This document shows, piece by piece, positions 44,403 through 51,726 of a stretch of DNA of 64,000 bases. A model generated the notes under the pieces. The model saw only the letters and a program-made list of their open reading frames with translations. It had not been told where the DNA came from and searched no databases. The translations under genes were made by a program, and so were the position numbers. Every line of letters begins with the position of its first letter. Position 1 is the first letter of the stretch. The DNA comes from Oceanicaulis sp052055585 (GTDB lineage: Bacteria; Pseudomonadota; Alphaproteobacteria; Caulobacterales; Maricaulaceae): assembly GCF_052055585.1 (NCBI RefSeq), contig NZ_CP170485.1, positions 1,798,001 to 1,862,000 on the forward strand, written 5' to 3'.

Positions 44403-44825
44403 CTAATCCTGATTATAAGCCGAAATGCGTGCTTTTATCGCGTCACGCGCAGTCCGATAGGCGTCCAGACGGGCCTCTCGCGTGCCTTCCGCCTCCGCCG
44501 GATCGGGAATCGCCCACAGCTGGTATTCGGCATCCCGCGCCTCGGCGAAGGCGCTGGCGGACGGGTCAGCGTCTTCGGCCAGACAGACCACCAGCTCGAC
44601 GGGATCATCGGCGGTGTCCGCCAGATCGCGGCATTCGAAATTCGACAGATCGATGCCGGCCTCGTTCATCACCGAGATCATGAAGCCGTCCGGCCAGGGC
44701 GCGGGCTCCACCCCGCATGAGCGCGCCAGACAGTCCGCGCCGAAGCGATGCTTCCAGAAGGCTTCCGCCATGGGAGAGCGCACCGCATTGCGGCCGCAGA
44801 CAAAGACGACGGAGGGCGCGGCCAT
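44403..44825 (-). CDS. Low-molecular-weight phosphatase/arsenate reductase family protein
   Basis: A 140-residue protein with the P-loop C-x5-R at VFVCGRNAVRSPMAE (Cys10, Arg16) and a late IPDP carrying the general acid Asp. This is the LMW protein tyrosine phosphatase/ArsC fold. The targets are unknown; no ars genes are nearby. It begins just before the UPF0262 gene ends, so it is co-transcribed with murA, DUF2948 and UPF0262. A long terminator follows. Confidence 0.88.
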   Translation of the reverse strand: MAAPSVVFVCGRNAVRSPMAEAFWKHRFGADCLARSCGVEPAPWPDGFMISVMNEAGIDLSNFECRDLADTADDPVELVVCLAEDADPSASAFAEARDAEYQLWAIPDPAEAEGTREARLDAYRTARDAIKARISAYNQD

Positions 44826-44827
44826 GA

Positions 44828-45301
44828 TCAGGCGCCCCGTCGGTGCAGCGCGCAGATCAGGGTGAACAGGCGTCGCGCCGTGTCGAAATCCACCTCAATC
44901 TTGCCGTGAAGCCGCTCGCGCAGCAGTTCAGAGCCTTCATTGTGTACCCCGCGCCGGCCCATATCGATCGCCTCGATCTGACCGAGCGGCGCATTGCGCA
45001 CCGCCGCGTAATAGCTTTCGCACATCAGGAAATAGTCCTTGATGATGCGGCGCAGCGGGCCCAGTGAAAACACGAACATGCGCACCGGGTCACCGTTCTC
45101 GCGCTTGATGTCGAACACCAGACGCTGGTCCTCGATGGCAAGGCGCAGGGCATAGGGACCGGATTCGGAATCGGCGGGTACGAACGTGTTGGAATCCAGA
45201 AGATCAGCAATAGCCACGCGGCGCTCATGCTCCACGGCCTCATCGGCCTTGCCGATGGTCAGTTGGTCAAGCTCGACCGCGACCAGTCGCTGATCGGTCA
45301 T
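44828..45301 (-). CDS. UPF0262 family protein
   Basis: A 157-residue protein of family UPF0262, known from alphaproteobacteria, usually next to murA and the low-molecular-weight phosphatase as here. Typical blocks are LRLAIEDQRLVFDIKRENG, LRRIIKDYFLMCESYYAAVR and IEAIDMGRRGVHNEGSELL. The biochemical role is unknown. It is soluble and has no signal peptide. Confidence 0.9.
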   Translation of the reverse strand: MTDQRLVAVELDQLTIGKADEAVEHERRVAIADLLDSNTFVPADSESGPYALRLAIEDQRLVFDIKRENGDPVRMFVFSLGPLRRIIKDYFLMCESYYAAVRNAPLGQIEAIDMGRRGVHNEGSELLRERLHGKIEVDFDTARRLFTLICALHRRGA

Positions 45302-45329
45302 CTGCTACTCCAGTCAACCCGGTTCCGGG

Positions 45330-45776
45330 TCATGCCTCGTCGTCATCAGGATGGCTCGGTCGCGCCGCTGCCCGCCAGGGCTGGGACACATCCGCAAGCG
45401 CCATATCAATGCATTCCACCTCAAGACGGAGTTCCCCGCCACCGGAAAAGGTGAAGCTGAGCACGCCGCCCGGCGCCTCGCCCGGTTCAAACGCCATGGA
45501 CAACAGGCTGATCACCCCGTCTTCGTGGCCCTGCTTGAGGCGTTTGGACTGGGCCTTGAGCACAGAGCCCACCTGCAAGGCGGCGCGCACGCGCTCGCCA
45601 TGCCCCCGGCTGGGCCCTTCCCAGCGGAACCGGTTCAGCGCCAGGGTGAATTGCTGCGCTTTGGGTTCGAACTGGAAGTCTCCCAGCAGCCCCACAGCGT
45701 CCTGCAAGGCCGCAGACAGAACCGCCAGATCCTCAGGCGAGTGCGCCAACAGGCGCATGGGCGAGTAGTCGGCCAT
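45330..45776 (-). CDS. DUF2948 family protein
   Basis: A 148-residue alphaproteobacterial protein of the DUF2948 type: RLLAHSPEDLAVLSAALQDA at the start, FTLALNRFRWE, then ERVRAALQVGSVLKAQSKRL, and a beta-rich C-terminal half with GGELRLEVECIDMALADVS. Function is unknown. It starts immediately after the murA stop (no gap), so translation is probably coupled. Confidence 0.88.
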   Translation of the reverse strand: MADYSPMRLLAHSPEDLAVLSAALQDAVGLLGDFQFEPKAQQFTLALNRFRWEGPSRGHGERVRAALQVGSVLKAQSKRLKQGHEDGVISLLSMAFEPGEAPGGVLSFTFSGGGELRLEVECIDMALADVSQPWRAAARPSHPDDDEA

Positions 45777-47054
45777 TCAGCCCTCCGCTTGTTCCGGCAC
45801 GCGGCGAATATCAGCGCCACAGGCGGACAGCTTGTCCTCCAGGCGCTCGAAACCGCGATCAAGATGGTAGATTCGGCTTACGCGCGTCTCACCTTCAGCA
45901 GCGAGACCGGCAATGACAAGACTGACCGATGCGCGCAGGTCGGTCGCCATCACCGGCGCGCCCCTCAGCGCACACGGGCCGCGCACCACCGCCTCATTGC
46001 CGCGCACATCAATGCGCGCGCCCAGACGCGACAATTCAGGCGCGTGCATGAAACGGTTCTCGAAAATCGTCTCGCGGATCACCGAAGCGCCCTCCGCCAG
46101 GCTCATCAGCGCCATGAATTGCGCCTGCAGATCGGTCGGGAAGCCCGGAAACGGCGCGGTCTGCATATCGACGGCCCTGAGCGCGCCGGGGCGTTTGACG
46201 CGCACGCCGCCCGCTTCCGCCTCGACCTCCAGCCCCGCCTTGCGCAAGAGCGCCCACATGGCGCCGTTATGATCAAAGATCGCATCCTTGAGCAGCACGT
46301 CACCGCCCACGACCGCCGCAGCGGCCATGGCGTAAGTGCCGGTCTCGATCCGGTCAGGCACGACCGACCAGTCCGCGCCATGCAGCTTGTCCACGCCTTC
46401 AATGGTGATGGTGGCGGTTCCCGCCCCTTCCACCTTCGCGCCCATGGCGTTCAGGCAGCCGGCGAGGTCGGCGATCTCGGGCTCGCGGGCGCAGTTTTCC
46501 AGCACGGTTTGCCCCTTGGCCAGAACGGCCGCCAGCATGGCGTGCTCGGTCGCGCCCACGGACACCATCGGGAAGGTGATGCGCGCGCCTTTCAGGCCGC
46601 CTGCAGGCGCCTTGGCGTTCACATAGCCCTCGGACAGCTCGATCTCGGCGCCCAGCGCTTCAAGCGCCTGAAGGTGCAGATCCACCGGGCGCGCGCCGAT
46701 GGCGCAGCCGCCGGGCAAAGAGACACGGGCATGGCCGACGCGGGCGATCAGCGGGCCGAGCACGTTGAAGCTCGCGCGCATCTTGCGCACCAGATCATAG
46801 GGCGCGAAGGGCTCGCCCAGCTTGTCCGCCTGCATGAAGAGTTTGGCGCCGGCGCGCTCTTCCACCACCACGCCCAGCCGCGCCAGCAAATGGCCCAGAA
46901 AGCGCGTATCGGCGAGGCGCGGCATGCGCGACAGCTCCAGAGGACCATCGGTCAGCAGGGAGGCGGCCATCAATTTGAGCGCGGAGTTCTTCGCGCCTGA
47001 AATCTCGATCTCGCCGACAAGAGGCGATCCGCCGCGAATTAGAATGCTGTCCAT
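45777..47054 (-). CDS. murA: UDP-N-acetylglucosamine 1-carboxyvinyltransferase MurA
   Basis: Transfers enolpyruvate from PEP to UDP-GlcNAc, the first committed step of peptidoglycan synthesis in the cytoplasm. The 425-residue product starts MDSILIRGGSPLVGEIEISG, with AKNSALKLM carrying the conserved Lys-Asn pair. The catalytic loop VSLPGGCAIGARPVDLH has Cys117, the fosfomycin target. The Met at 47054 has GAGGG upstream; the extra 37 residues of the longer frame match nothing. It is followed directly by DUF2948, UPF0262 and the phosphatase-like gene. Confidence 0.97.
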   Translation of the reverse strand: MDSILIRGGSPLVGEIEISGAKNSALKLMAASLLTDGPLELSRMPRLADTRFLGHLLARLGVVVEERAGAKLFMQADKLGEPFAPYDLVRKMRASFNVLGPLIARVGHARVSLPGGCAIGARPVDLHLQALEALGAEIELSEGYVNAKAPAGGLKGARITFPMVSVGATEHAMLAAVLAKGQTVLENCAREPEIADLAGCLNAMGAKVEGAGTATITIEGVDKLHGADWSVVPDRIETGTYAMAAAAVVGGDVLLKDAIFDHNGAMWALLRKAGLEVEAEAGGVRVKRPGALRAVDMQTAPFPGFPTDLQAQFMALMSLAEGASVIRETIFENRFMHAPELSRLGARIDVRGNEAVVRGPCALRGAPVMATDLRASVSLVIAGLAAEGETRVSRIYHLDRGFERLEDKLSACGADIRRVPEQAEG

Positions 47055-47201
47055 ACTGCCCTCATGGTCCTGATTGGCGTGCGCCGACGCCCAGCGCCCC
47101 ACCCTTTGACGCCCACATGTAAGGGCATTCGCACAATGACGAAACGAGGGCGTCACAGAGGCCATGATTTGTGTGCAGAGACGGCCCGGCGCAAGACGGG
47201 C

Positions 47202-47357
47202 TCAATCGCGGGACTCACCGCCCTCGCCGCCTGCGTCTTCCTTGCGGGCCGCCGCCTTGCGACGCCGCAGATTGGCGCGCAAGGCCTGCGCCAGGCGCTG
47301 CTCACGGTCTGATTGGGGGCTCTTGGCCTTTGCAGGCTTGCGATCTTCGGTGCTCAT
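47202..47357 (-). CDS. Small highly basic protein upstream of murA
   Basis: A 51-codon frame that starts MSTEDRKPAKAKSPQSDREQ. It has an Arg/Lys-rich amphipathic helix (RLAQALRANLRRRKAAARKE) and an acidic Gly-rich tail. GAAGG lies before the ATG. Short proteins with an 'xLAxALRxNLRRRK' helix occur next to murA in other alphaproteobacteria, which supports a real gene; I cannot give a function. It precedes murA by about 147 bp on the same strand. The helix charge suggests nucleic-acid or ribosome binding. Confidence 0.65.
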   Translation of the reverse strand: MSTEDRKPAKAKSPQSDREQRLAQALRANLRRRKAAARKEDAGGEGGESRD

Positions 47358-47473
47358 GCGCCTTCAACTGCCTTATATCTGCAAAAGAGGTCAAGCCCGG
47401 TCTTGGCGCGAGAAGAATCAGACGCTATAAGCCCGGCTCCGACGACGCGAGAGCAACCTCTCGCACACCGGAC

Positions 47474-47548
47474 GCCGCTATAGCTCAGGGGTAGAGCGTT
47501 CCCTTGGTAAGGGAGAGGTCGAGTGTTCAATTCACTCTAGCGGCACCA
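47474..47548 (+). tRNA. tRNA-Thr (GGT), CCA encoded
   Basis: It begins GCCGCTATAGCTCAGGGGTA and ends TAGCGGC-A-CCA with a perfect 7-bp acceptor stem. The anticodon stem TTCCC/GGGAG holds the loop TTGGTAA, giving anticodon GGT. The T arm contains GTTCAATTC. The 143 bp between it and the histidine kinase gene show no further gene. Confidence 0.97.
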
Positions 47549-47691
47549 CTTACCCACTTTCGAAATTTCTATATTCACGCGCCTCCGGACACACGTCTTG
47601 AGCGTGTGCGTCTTTAGCCTACACTCCATACAGGAGTCGCAGGGGCTATGGACCGCCTGACAGCGCTTGCGGCATGGCGTCTGGGGGAAGC

Positions 47692-49074
47692 ATGCACCGC
47701 AAGAAGGTCTTCGCAACCGCTCTGGCGAGTTTGATCGCGATCACGGCCGTCGATATCTGGCTCAGCAACCAGATTCGCCAGGAGCAATCAGCGCTTCTCG
47801 AGACCGTCTCCACCGCCCGCCATGAAACCTCGCAGCTGCACGACGATATGGGTTTTGGCGGCCTAATTCATAACTTCAAGAACTACGTGATCCGGGGCGA
47901 TGCGGTCTATTTCGACACATCGCGCGAGCGCGCCCACGCCCTGCAGATTCGCATTGAACGTCTGCAGTCGCTAAGCGCCGAACTGGGTCTGCAAGCGGAT
48001 CTGAGCGCTGTTCGCGATACCATCACCGCCTATTCGGACCGGCTGGATACCGTTCGGCGCGGTTGGCTCGCCGATCAGCCGATCGCCGAAATCGATGCGC
48101 TTGTCCGTGTGGATGACCAGCCAGCGCTCGATCAGATCGCCACGCTGGAAAGCCAGATTGATGTCGTGACCCGGGACGGCATGAACCGGCTGAATCGACT
48201 GAGCACCATCCAGAGCGTGATGGCCCCCATGCTTCAGGCGTTGATGCTGGCCCTTATCATCCTCATGTGGACCCGGGTCTACCGCACGCGGGCGAAAGCG
48301 GCGCAGGAAGCCCAGGCGCAAGTCGCCAATCTGGACGCATCGCTGAGAGCTCAGTCACTGACCCTTGAGCGCATGCGTGAGAGCAATACGGCGCTTGAGA
48401 ACTTCACCTCCATGGTGGCGCATGACCTCAAGGCCCCATTGCGTCAGGCGACCATGCTGCTCCATCTCGCCCGTCGCGCCGCCTCCGATGAGGACAAGGA
48501 TGCGACTCTCACGCAGGTCCGTGACCGGATAGAACACGCAAACTCACTCGTTGAGAGCTTCCTCAATCTCGCGCAACTCAATGACCAACCGCCAGAAACC
48601 TCACTGGAAGACATGACGGCGATCTTCCATGAAGCGGTGGACGAGCTCGCCATCCTTTATCGCAAGGCGCCGCGCCATATCCAGATCGACCCTCTGGGCA
48701 TGGCATTTTGTGATCGCGAACTGATCCGGCAGGTCGCAATCAACCTGCTGACCAACGCGCTGAAATACGCCAAGGCCGGCACGACGTTACAGATTCGCGT
48801 CTACGCCCTCCGCGACGAGAGCATGCTCACCGTGTATGTGGAGGATAACGGGGTCGGCATTCCGCCCGAGCTTGCAGAGCATGTGTTCAGCCCGATGGTG
48901 CAAGGCAAGAATGCAGGCGCGACAAAGAACAAGGGACGAGGTTTGGGGCTGGCGCTCTGCCAGACCATCATCGCGGCGCATGGCGGCGATATCCGGGTCT
49001 CCCCCGTCAAAGGGGCGGGAACACGGATCCGGTTCACCCTGCCGCTGGCGCAACCGGAACCAAGCGTGATTTAG
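47692..49074 (+). CDS. Membrane sensor histidine kinase
   Basis: A 460-residue kinase. One membrane helix lies at about 6-25, a helical periplasmic sensor of about 150 residues follows, and a second helix lies at about 178-197. After a coiled coil (200-235) comes the dimerisation domain with the phospho-acceptor His244 (SMVAHDLKAPLRQ). The ATPase domain has the N box (NLLTNALKYAKAG), G1 (VEDNGVGIPPE) and G2 (NKGRGLGLALCQTI). GGGGGAAG just before the Met at 47692 fixes the start over the Met six codons earlier. It ends tail to tail with a response regulator (4-base stop overlap). The bacteriophytochrome-like 'DLKAPLR' H-box often pairs with Rcp1-type regulators like that neighbour. Confidence 0.92.
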   Translation: MHRKKVFATALASLIAITAVDIWLSNQIRQEQSALLETVSTARHETSQLHDDMGFGGLIHNFKNYVIRGDAVYFDTSRERAHALQIRIERLQSLSAELGLQADLSAVRDTITAYSDRLDTVRRGWLADQPIAEIDALVRVDDQPALDQIATLESQIDVVTRDGMNRLNRLSTIQSVMAPMLQALMLALIILMWTRVYRTRAKAAQEAQAQVANLDASLRAQSLTLERMRESNTALENFTSMVAHDLKAPLRQATMLLHLARRAASDEDKDATLTQVRDRIEHANSLVESFLNLAQLNDQPPETSLEDMTAIFHEAVDELAILYRKAPRHIQIDPLGMAFCDRELIRQVAINLLTNALKYAKAGTTLQIRVYALRDESMLTVYVEDNGVGIPPELAEHVFSPMVQGKNAGATKNKGRGLGLALCQTIIAAHGGDIRVSPVKGAGTRIRFTLPLAQPEPSVI

Positions 49075-49475
49075 CTGCTGCGTTCAGCCACAGTGAACCA
49101 GAAGTGCGAGATCTCATTGAGAACCCGCTCATACCCTTCCGGTGAGTCCGGTTTGCGAATGTAGGCGTTCCCGGCTTTCCCATAGAACCGGCGAACATCG
49201 GACTTGTTGTTCGATGTCGACAGCATCAGAATCGGAATGCCGCTGAGCGCATCATCAGACTTCAGGGTCTGGGTCAGCTCCACCCCGTCCATGCCAGGCA
49301 TGGACAGGTCCGTGACAATCAGGTCCGGCGCCTTGTGAGAGCGTAGGAATTCGAGCGCCTTGTTGCCGTCCTCGCAATAGGTCGCATCAACATCGAGATT
49401 GCTATCGTCAAGGCTGAGCTTGAGAAACATCCGGTCCGTCGCGTCGTCTTCCACGAACAAAATAGATTGCGTCAT
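49071..49475 (-). CDS. Rcp1-type single-domain response regulator
   Basis: A 134-residue receiver protein: ILFVEDDATDRMFLKL (acid pair Glu9-Asp10-Asp11), phospho-acceptor Asp56 (LIVTDLSMPGMDG), the switch Ser/Thr in ILMLSTSNN and the late lysine in NAYIRKP. The long loop GVELTQTLKSDDALSGIPIL is typical of the Rcp1/CheY-like group that works with phytochrome-type kinases. No output domain is present. It converges on a histidine kinase gene with a 4-base overlap, so that kinase is the natural partner candidate even though they cannot share a message. About 265 bp upstream (to 49740) hold no gene. Confidence 0.9.
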   Translation of the reverse strand: MTQSILFVEDDATDRMFLKLSLDDSNLDVDATYCEDGNKALEFLRSHKAPDLIVTDLSMPGMDGVELTQTLKSDDALSGIPILMLSTSNNKSDVRRFYGKAGNAYIRKPDSPEGYERVLNEISHFWFTVAERSS

Positions 49476-49740
49476 GTTGGTCTTACCTATGCGCCACGCA
49501 TTTGTTTGTACATAATATTTGTACGAACCTAAAACCCTATGCCAGAGCCTGCATCCTTACGACAGCAATTATAGGATGTGGTTAACGATCAATCCCGCAC
49601 CCTCTTGTCGAGCCACCGACCACCATCCTCCTTCGATTCTTGGTGATCCGCGCAATCCGGCCTAGGGTCATGTGAACAAACAAGAACCTCTTCCGACATT
49701 GCCTGCTTTCCTCTCTGCCTGGTTTGGCCGAATGCCTTTG

Positions 49741-50754
49741 ATGACCCCTCTGTTTCCGGCCCTTGAGCCATACGCCAGCGCGACCTTTTTCACGGCAGAG
49801 GGGCACAGCCTCTTCTATGAGTGCTCAGGCAATGAAGCGTGCCCGACGGTGCTGTTCATCCACGGCGGTCCCGGCTCGGGCGCCAGTGCGCGACACCGGC
49901 GCTATTTCAATCCGAACAAATGGAACATTGTGCTGTTTGATCAGCGCGGCTGCGGGCGATCCGAGCCCTTGTTCGAGCTTGAGACCAACACCCTCGCCGC
50001 ACAGATCGATGACATCGAGCGCCTCAGGCAGACGCTGGGGCTCGAGCGCTGGACCCTGTTCGGCCCGTCCTGGGGATCGACCCTGGCGCTTGCCTACGCT
50101 CAGGCCCACCCGGAACGCGTGGACACACTCGTCGTGGAAGGCGTGCTGCTGGGCGAGCGCGAGGAAATGGACTGGTTTCATGACTGCGCCGGCGCAGGCG
50201 GGATATGGCCCGACGCTCAGGAGCGGCTGATGGCTGGCGTCCCTGACGCGAACCGTCGCCCGCCCGCCTTTCGCCAATGGGCGCTTGAGCGCATGCAGGA
50301 GGAGCTGGCGCAAGGCCGTCAGGATCTGGCGGGACTGGAAAATCCTGACACGCCGATCGAAACCCTGCGCCGCTCCATGATCTACCGCTGGAGCGAGTAC
50401 GAGGAGACCATCGCCTGGCTCGACAAGTCTCCCGATGAAATCCGGGGTGATTTCGCCGAGAAAGGCGCAGACTGGCTGACCGGGCATTCCCTGCTGGAAG
50501 CCTGGTATTTTCACAATGACTGTTTTCTCGAACCCGGCCAGCTACTCGCCAACGCTCACAAGCTGACCATGCCCGTGCACATCATCCAGAGCCGGTATGA
50601 TCTGGTTTGCCCCGGACGCGCCGCGCACCGCCTGGCCCAGGCCGCCCCGGATGCCCGCCTGCACTGGGTCGAGCGTTCCGGTCATATCATGACCGCCCCC
50701 GTCCATCGTGAAGTGCGCACTTTGTTTGAAGCGCTCGCGAGCACTCAGCGCTAG
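49741..50754 (+). CDS. pip: Prolyl aminopeptidase (proline iminopeptidase), alpha/beta hydrolase
   Basis: A 337-residue S33-family peptidase that removes N-terminal proline. VLFIHGGPGSGASARHRRYF holds the oxyanion HGGPG, FDQRGCGRSEP is the next family block, and the nucleophile elbow GPSWGSTLALAY carries the Ser. The late Asp (SRYDLVCP) and His (ERSGHIM) complete the triad. The family normally starts close to LFPALEPYAS, so the Met at 49741 is preferred, although no clear ribosome binding site precedes it; an upstream GTG at 49672 is possible. No signal peptide is seen. Confidence 0.9.
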   Translation: MTPLFPALEPYASATFFTAEGHSLFYECSGNEACPTVLFIHGGPGSGASARHRRYFNPNKWNIVLFDQRGCGRSEPLFELETNTLAAQIDDIERLRQTLGLERWTLFGPSWGSTLALAYAQAHPERVDTLVVEGVLLGEREEMDWFHDCAGAGGIWPDAQERLMAGVPDANRRPPAFRQWALERMQEELAQGRQDLAGLENPDTPIETLRRSMIYRWSEYEETIAWLDKSPDEIRGDFAEKGADWLTGHSLLEAWYFHNDCFLEPGQLLANAHKLTMPVHIIQSRYDLVCPGRAAHRLAQAAPDARLHWVERSGHIMTAPVHREVRTLFEALASTQR

Positions 50755-50760
50755 GCGTCC

Positions 50761-51582
50761 TCACCAAAGGCTCAAGGCCGCGCGGCGCCACTGATCCTGC
50801 GCGACGCAAACATAAAGATGCCCGCCATCCCAGCAGATCCGTCCCGCCTCTCCCGGGGATGTCGAACTTGCAGGTGAAAAGCTTTGCTCGACACACACAT
50901 GATCTGACTGAACGCTCAACTCCGACACGCTGATACGGGCGTCCTGAGCCCTGACCCTGAACGCTTCACGCCAGCTCGCGCCGTCGTCTGAAACCTTCAT
51001 CGTCAGAGCGTCATCGCCCGCCAGTCCGATCTCGGCGCGCCCTGACCAGCCTGACTGGAACAGGAGACTGGACGTCGCAGCAGGTGCAGACTTGTTCAGC
51101 GCCAACCGGATATCACCTGAGCCTGCGTCCTCGGCTGACATCAACACGCCCGAAGATTTGATCGCGACACGATTATGCCCGTCCGCCACCGCGCCGACGC
51201 CAAGCCCCTCCTGATTGTCGAGTTTGCGAATCTGCGCGTGCATGGGCCGCCAGTCCGTCCCGTCGTGAACGAGGCTCACGGCCTCATCCCGGACGTAAAT
51301 AGTCATCCCGGCCCAAGGCGGGATCGCGGTCCAGACGCCTTCATGAAACACCATCAGCATCCCGGCGTTCTGTCCGCTCCAGTCCGTCCCGGTCGCCCCG
51401 TCAGGCAGGATATACCCCTCACCCTCCACGGGCTCCGCTGGCTGGGCATTCAGGGACCGGCTCATCACCGCCGCCTGCACCAGAATATCAAGCCGGGCGA
51501 GCGCTTGGTTCACAGTCACATGCTTCTGGGCCTGAGCCGGCATCAGCCAGGGCAGTTCAAGACGGGGGGTACGCTGGGACAT
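50761..51582 (-). CDS. DUF2793 domain protein
   Basis: A 273-residue protein whose N-terminal ~110 residues match the DUF2793 type: RLELPWLMPAQAQKHVTVNQ, ALARLDILVQAAV, then PPWAGMTIYVRDEAV. The rest is a beta-rich segment (RLALNKSAPAATSSLLFQSG) and a C-terminal GRICWDGGHLYVCVAQDQWR motif common in phage and particle surface proteins. DUF2793 proteins occur among phage-like and gene transfer agent structural proteins of alphaproteobacteria, but no other such gene is nearby. AAGGAA precedes the Met at 51582. It converges with the peptidase gene. Confidence 0.75.
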   Translation of the reverse strand: MSQRTPRLELPWLMPAQAQKHVTVNQALARLDILVQAAVMSRSLNAQPAEPVEGEGYILPDGATGTDWSGQNAGMLMVFHEGVWTAIPPWAGMTIYVRDEAVSLVHDGTDWRPMHAQIRKLDNQEGLGVGAVADGHNRVAIKSSGVLMSAEDAGSGDIRLALNKSAPAATSSLLFQSGWSGRAEIGLAGDDALTMKVSDDGASWREAFRVRAQDARISVSELSVQSDHVCVEQSFSPASSTSPGEAGRICWDGGHLYVCVAQDQWRRAALSLW

Positions 51583-51726
51583 GGGATTTCCTTGCGGTTC
51601 AAGAGCCATGTCTCAAAGCTTGAGGCGCCAGGTTGCAGGATCGGATAGCGCAACCGGATTTCCGCAGTGGCGAAACCGACGAAAGGGCGGGTTTTCTAAT
51701 CCGCAAAGCCGGTGTAGGCACTGCGC

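Noticed and set aside
44403..44825. Arsenate reductase arsC
   Set aside because: The C-x5-R loop fits LMW phosphatases generally, and no arsR, arsB or acr3 gene is nearby.
49476..49740. A small gene between the receiver gene and the peptidase gene
   Set aside because: No frame has both a ribosome binding site and reasonable codon use; the AT-rich part near 49500-49540 is more likely promoter sequence.
50761..51582. A gene transfer agent or prophage locus around the DUF2793 protein
   Set aside because: Neighbours are a peptidase and mutA; no capsid, portal, terminase or tail gene is present.
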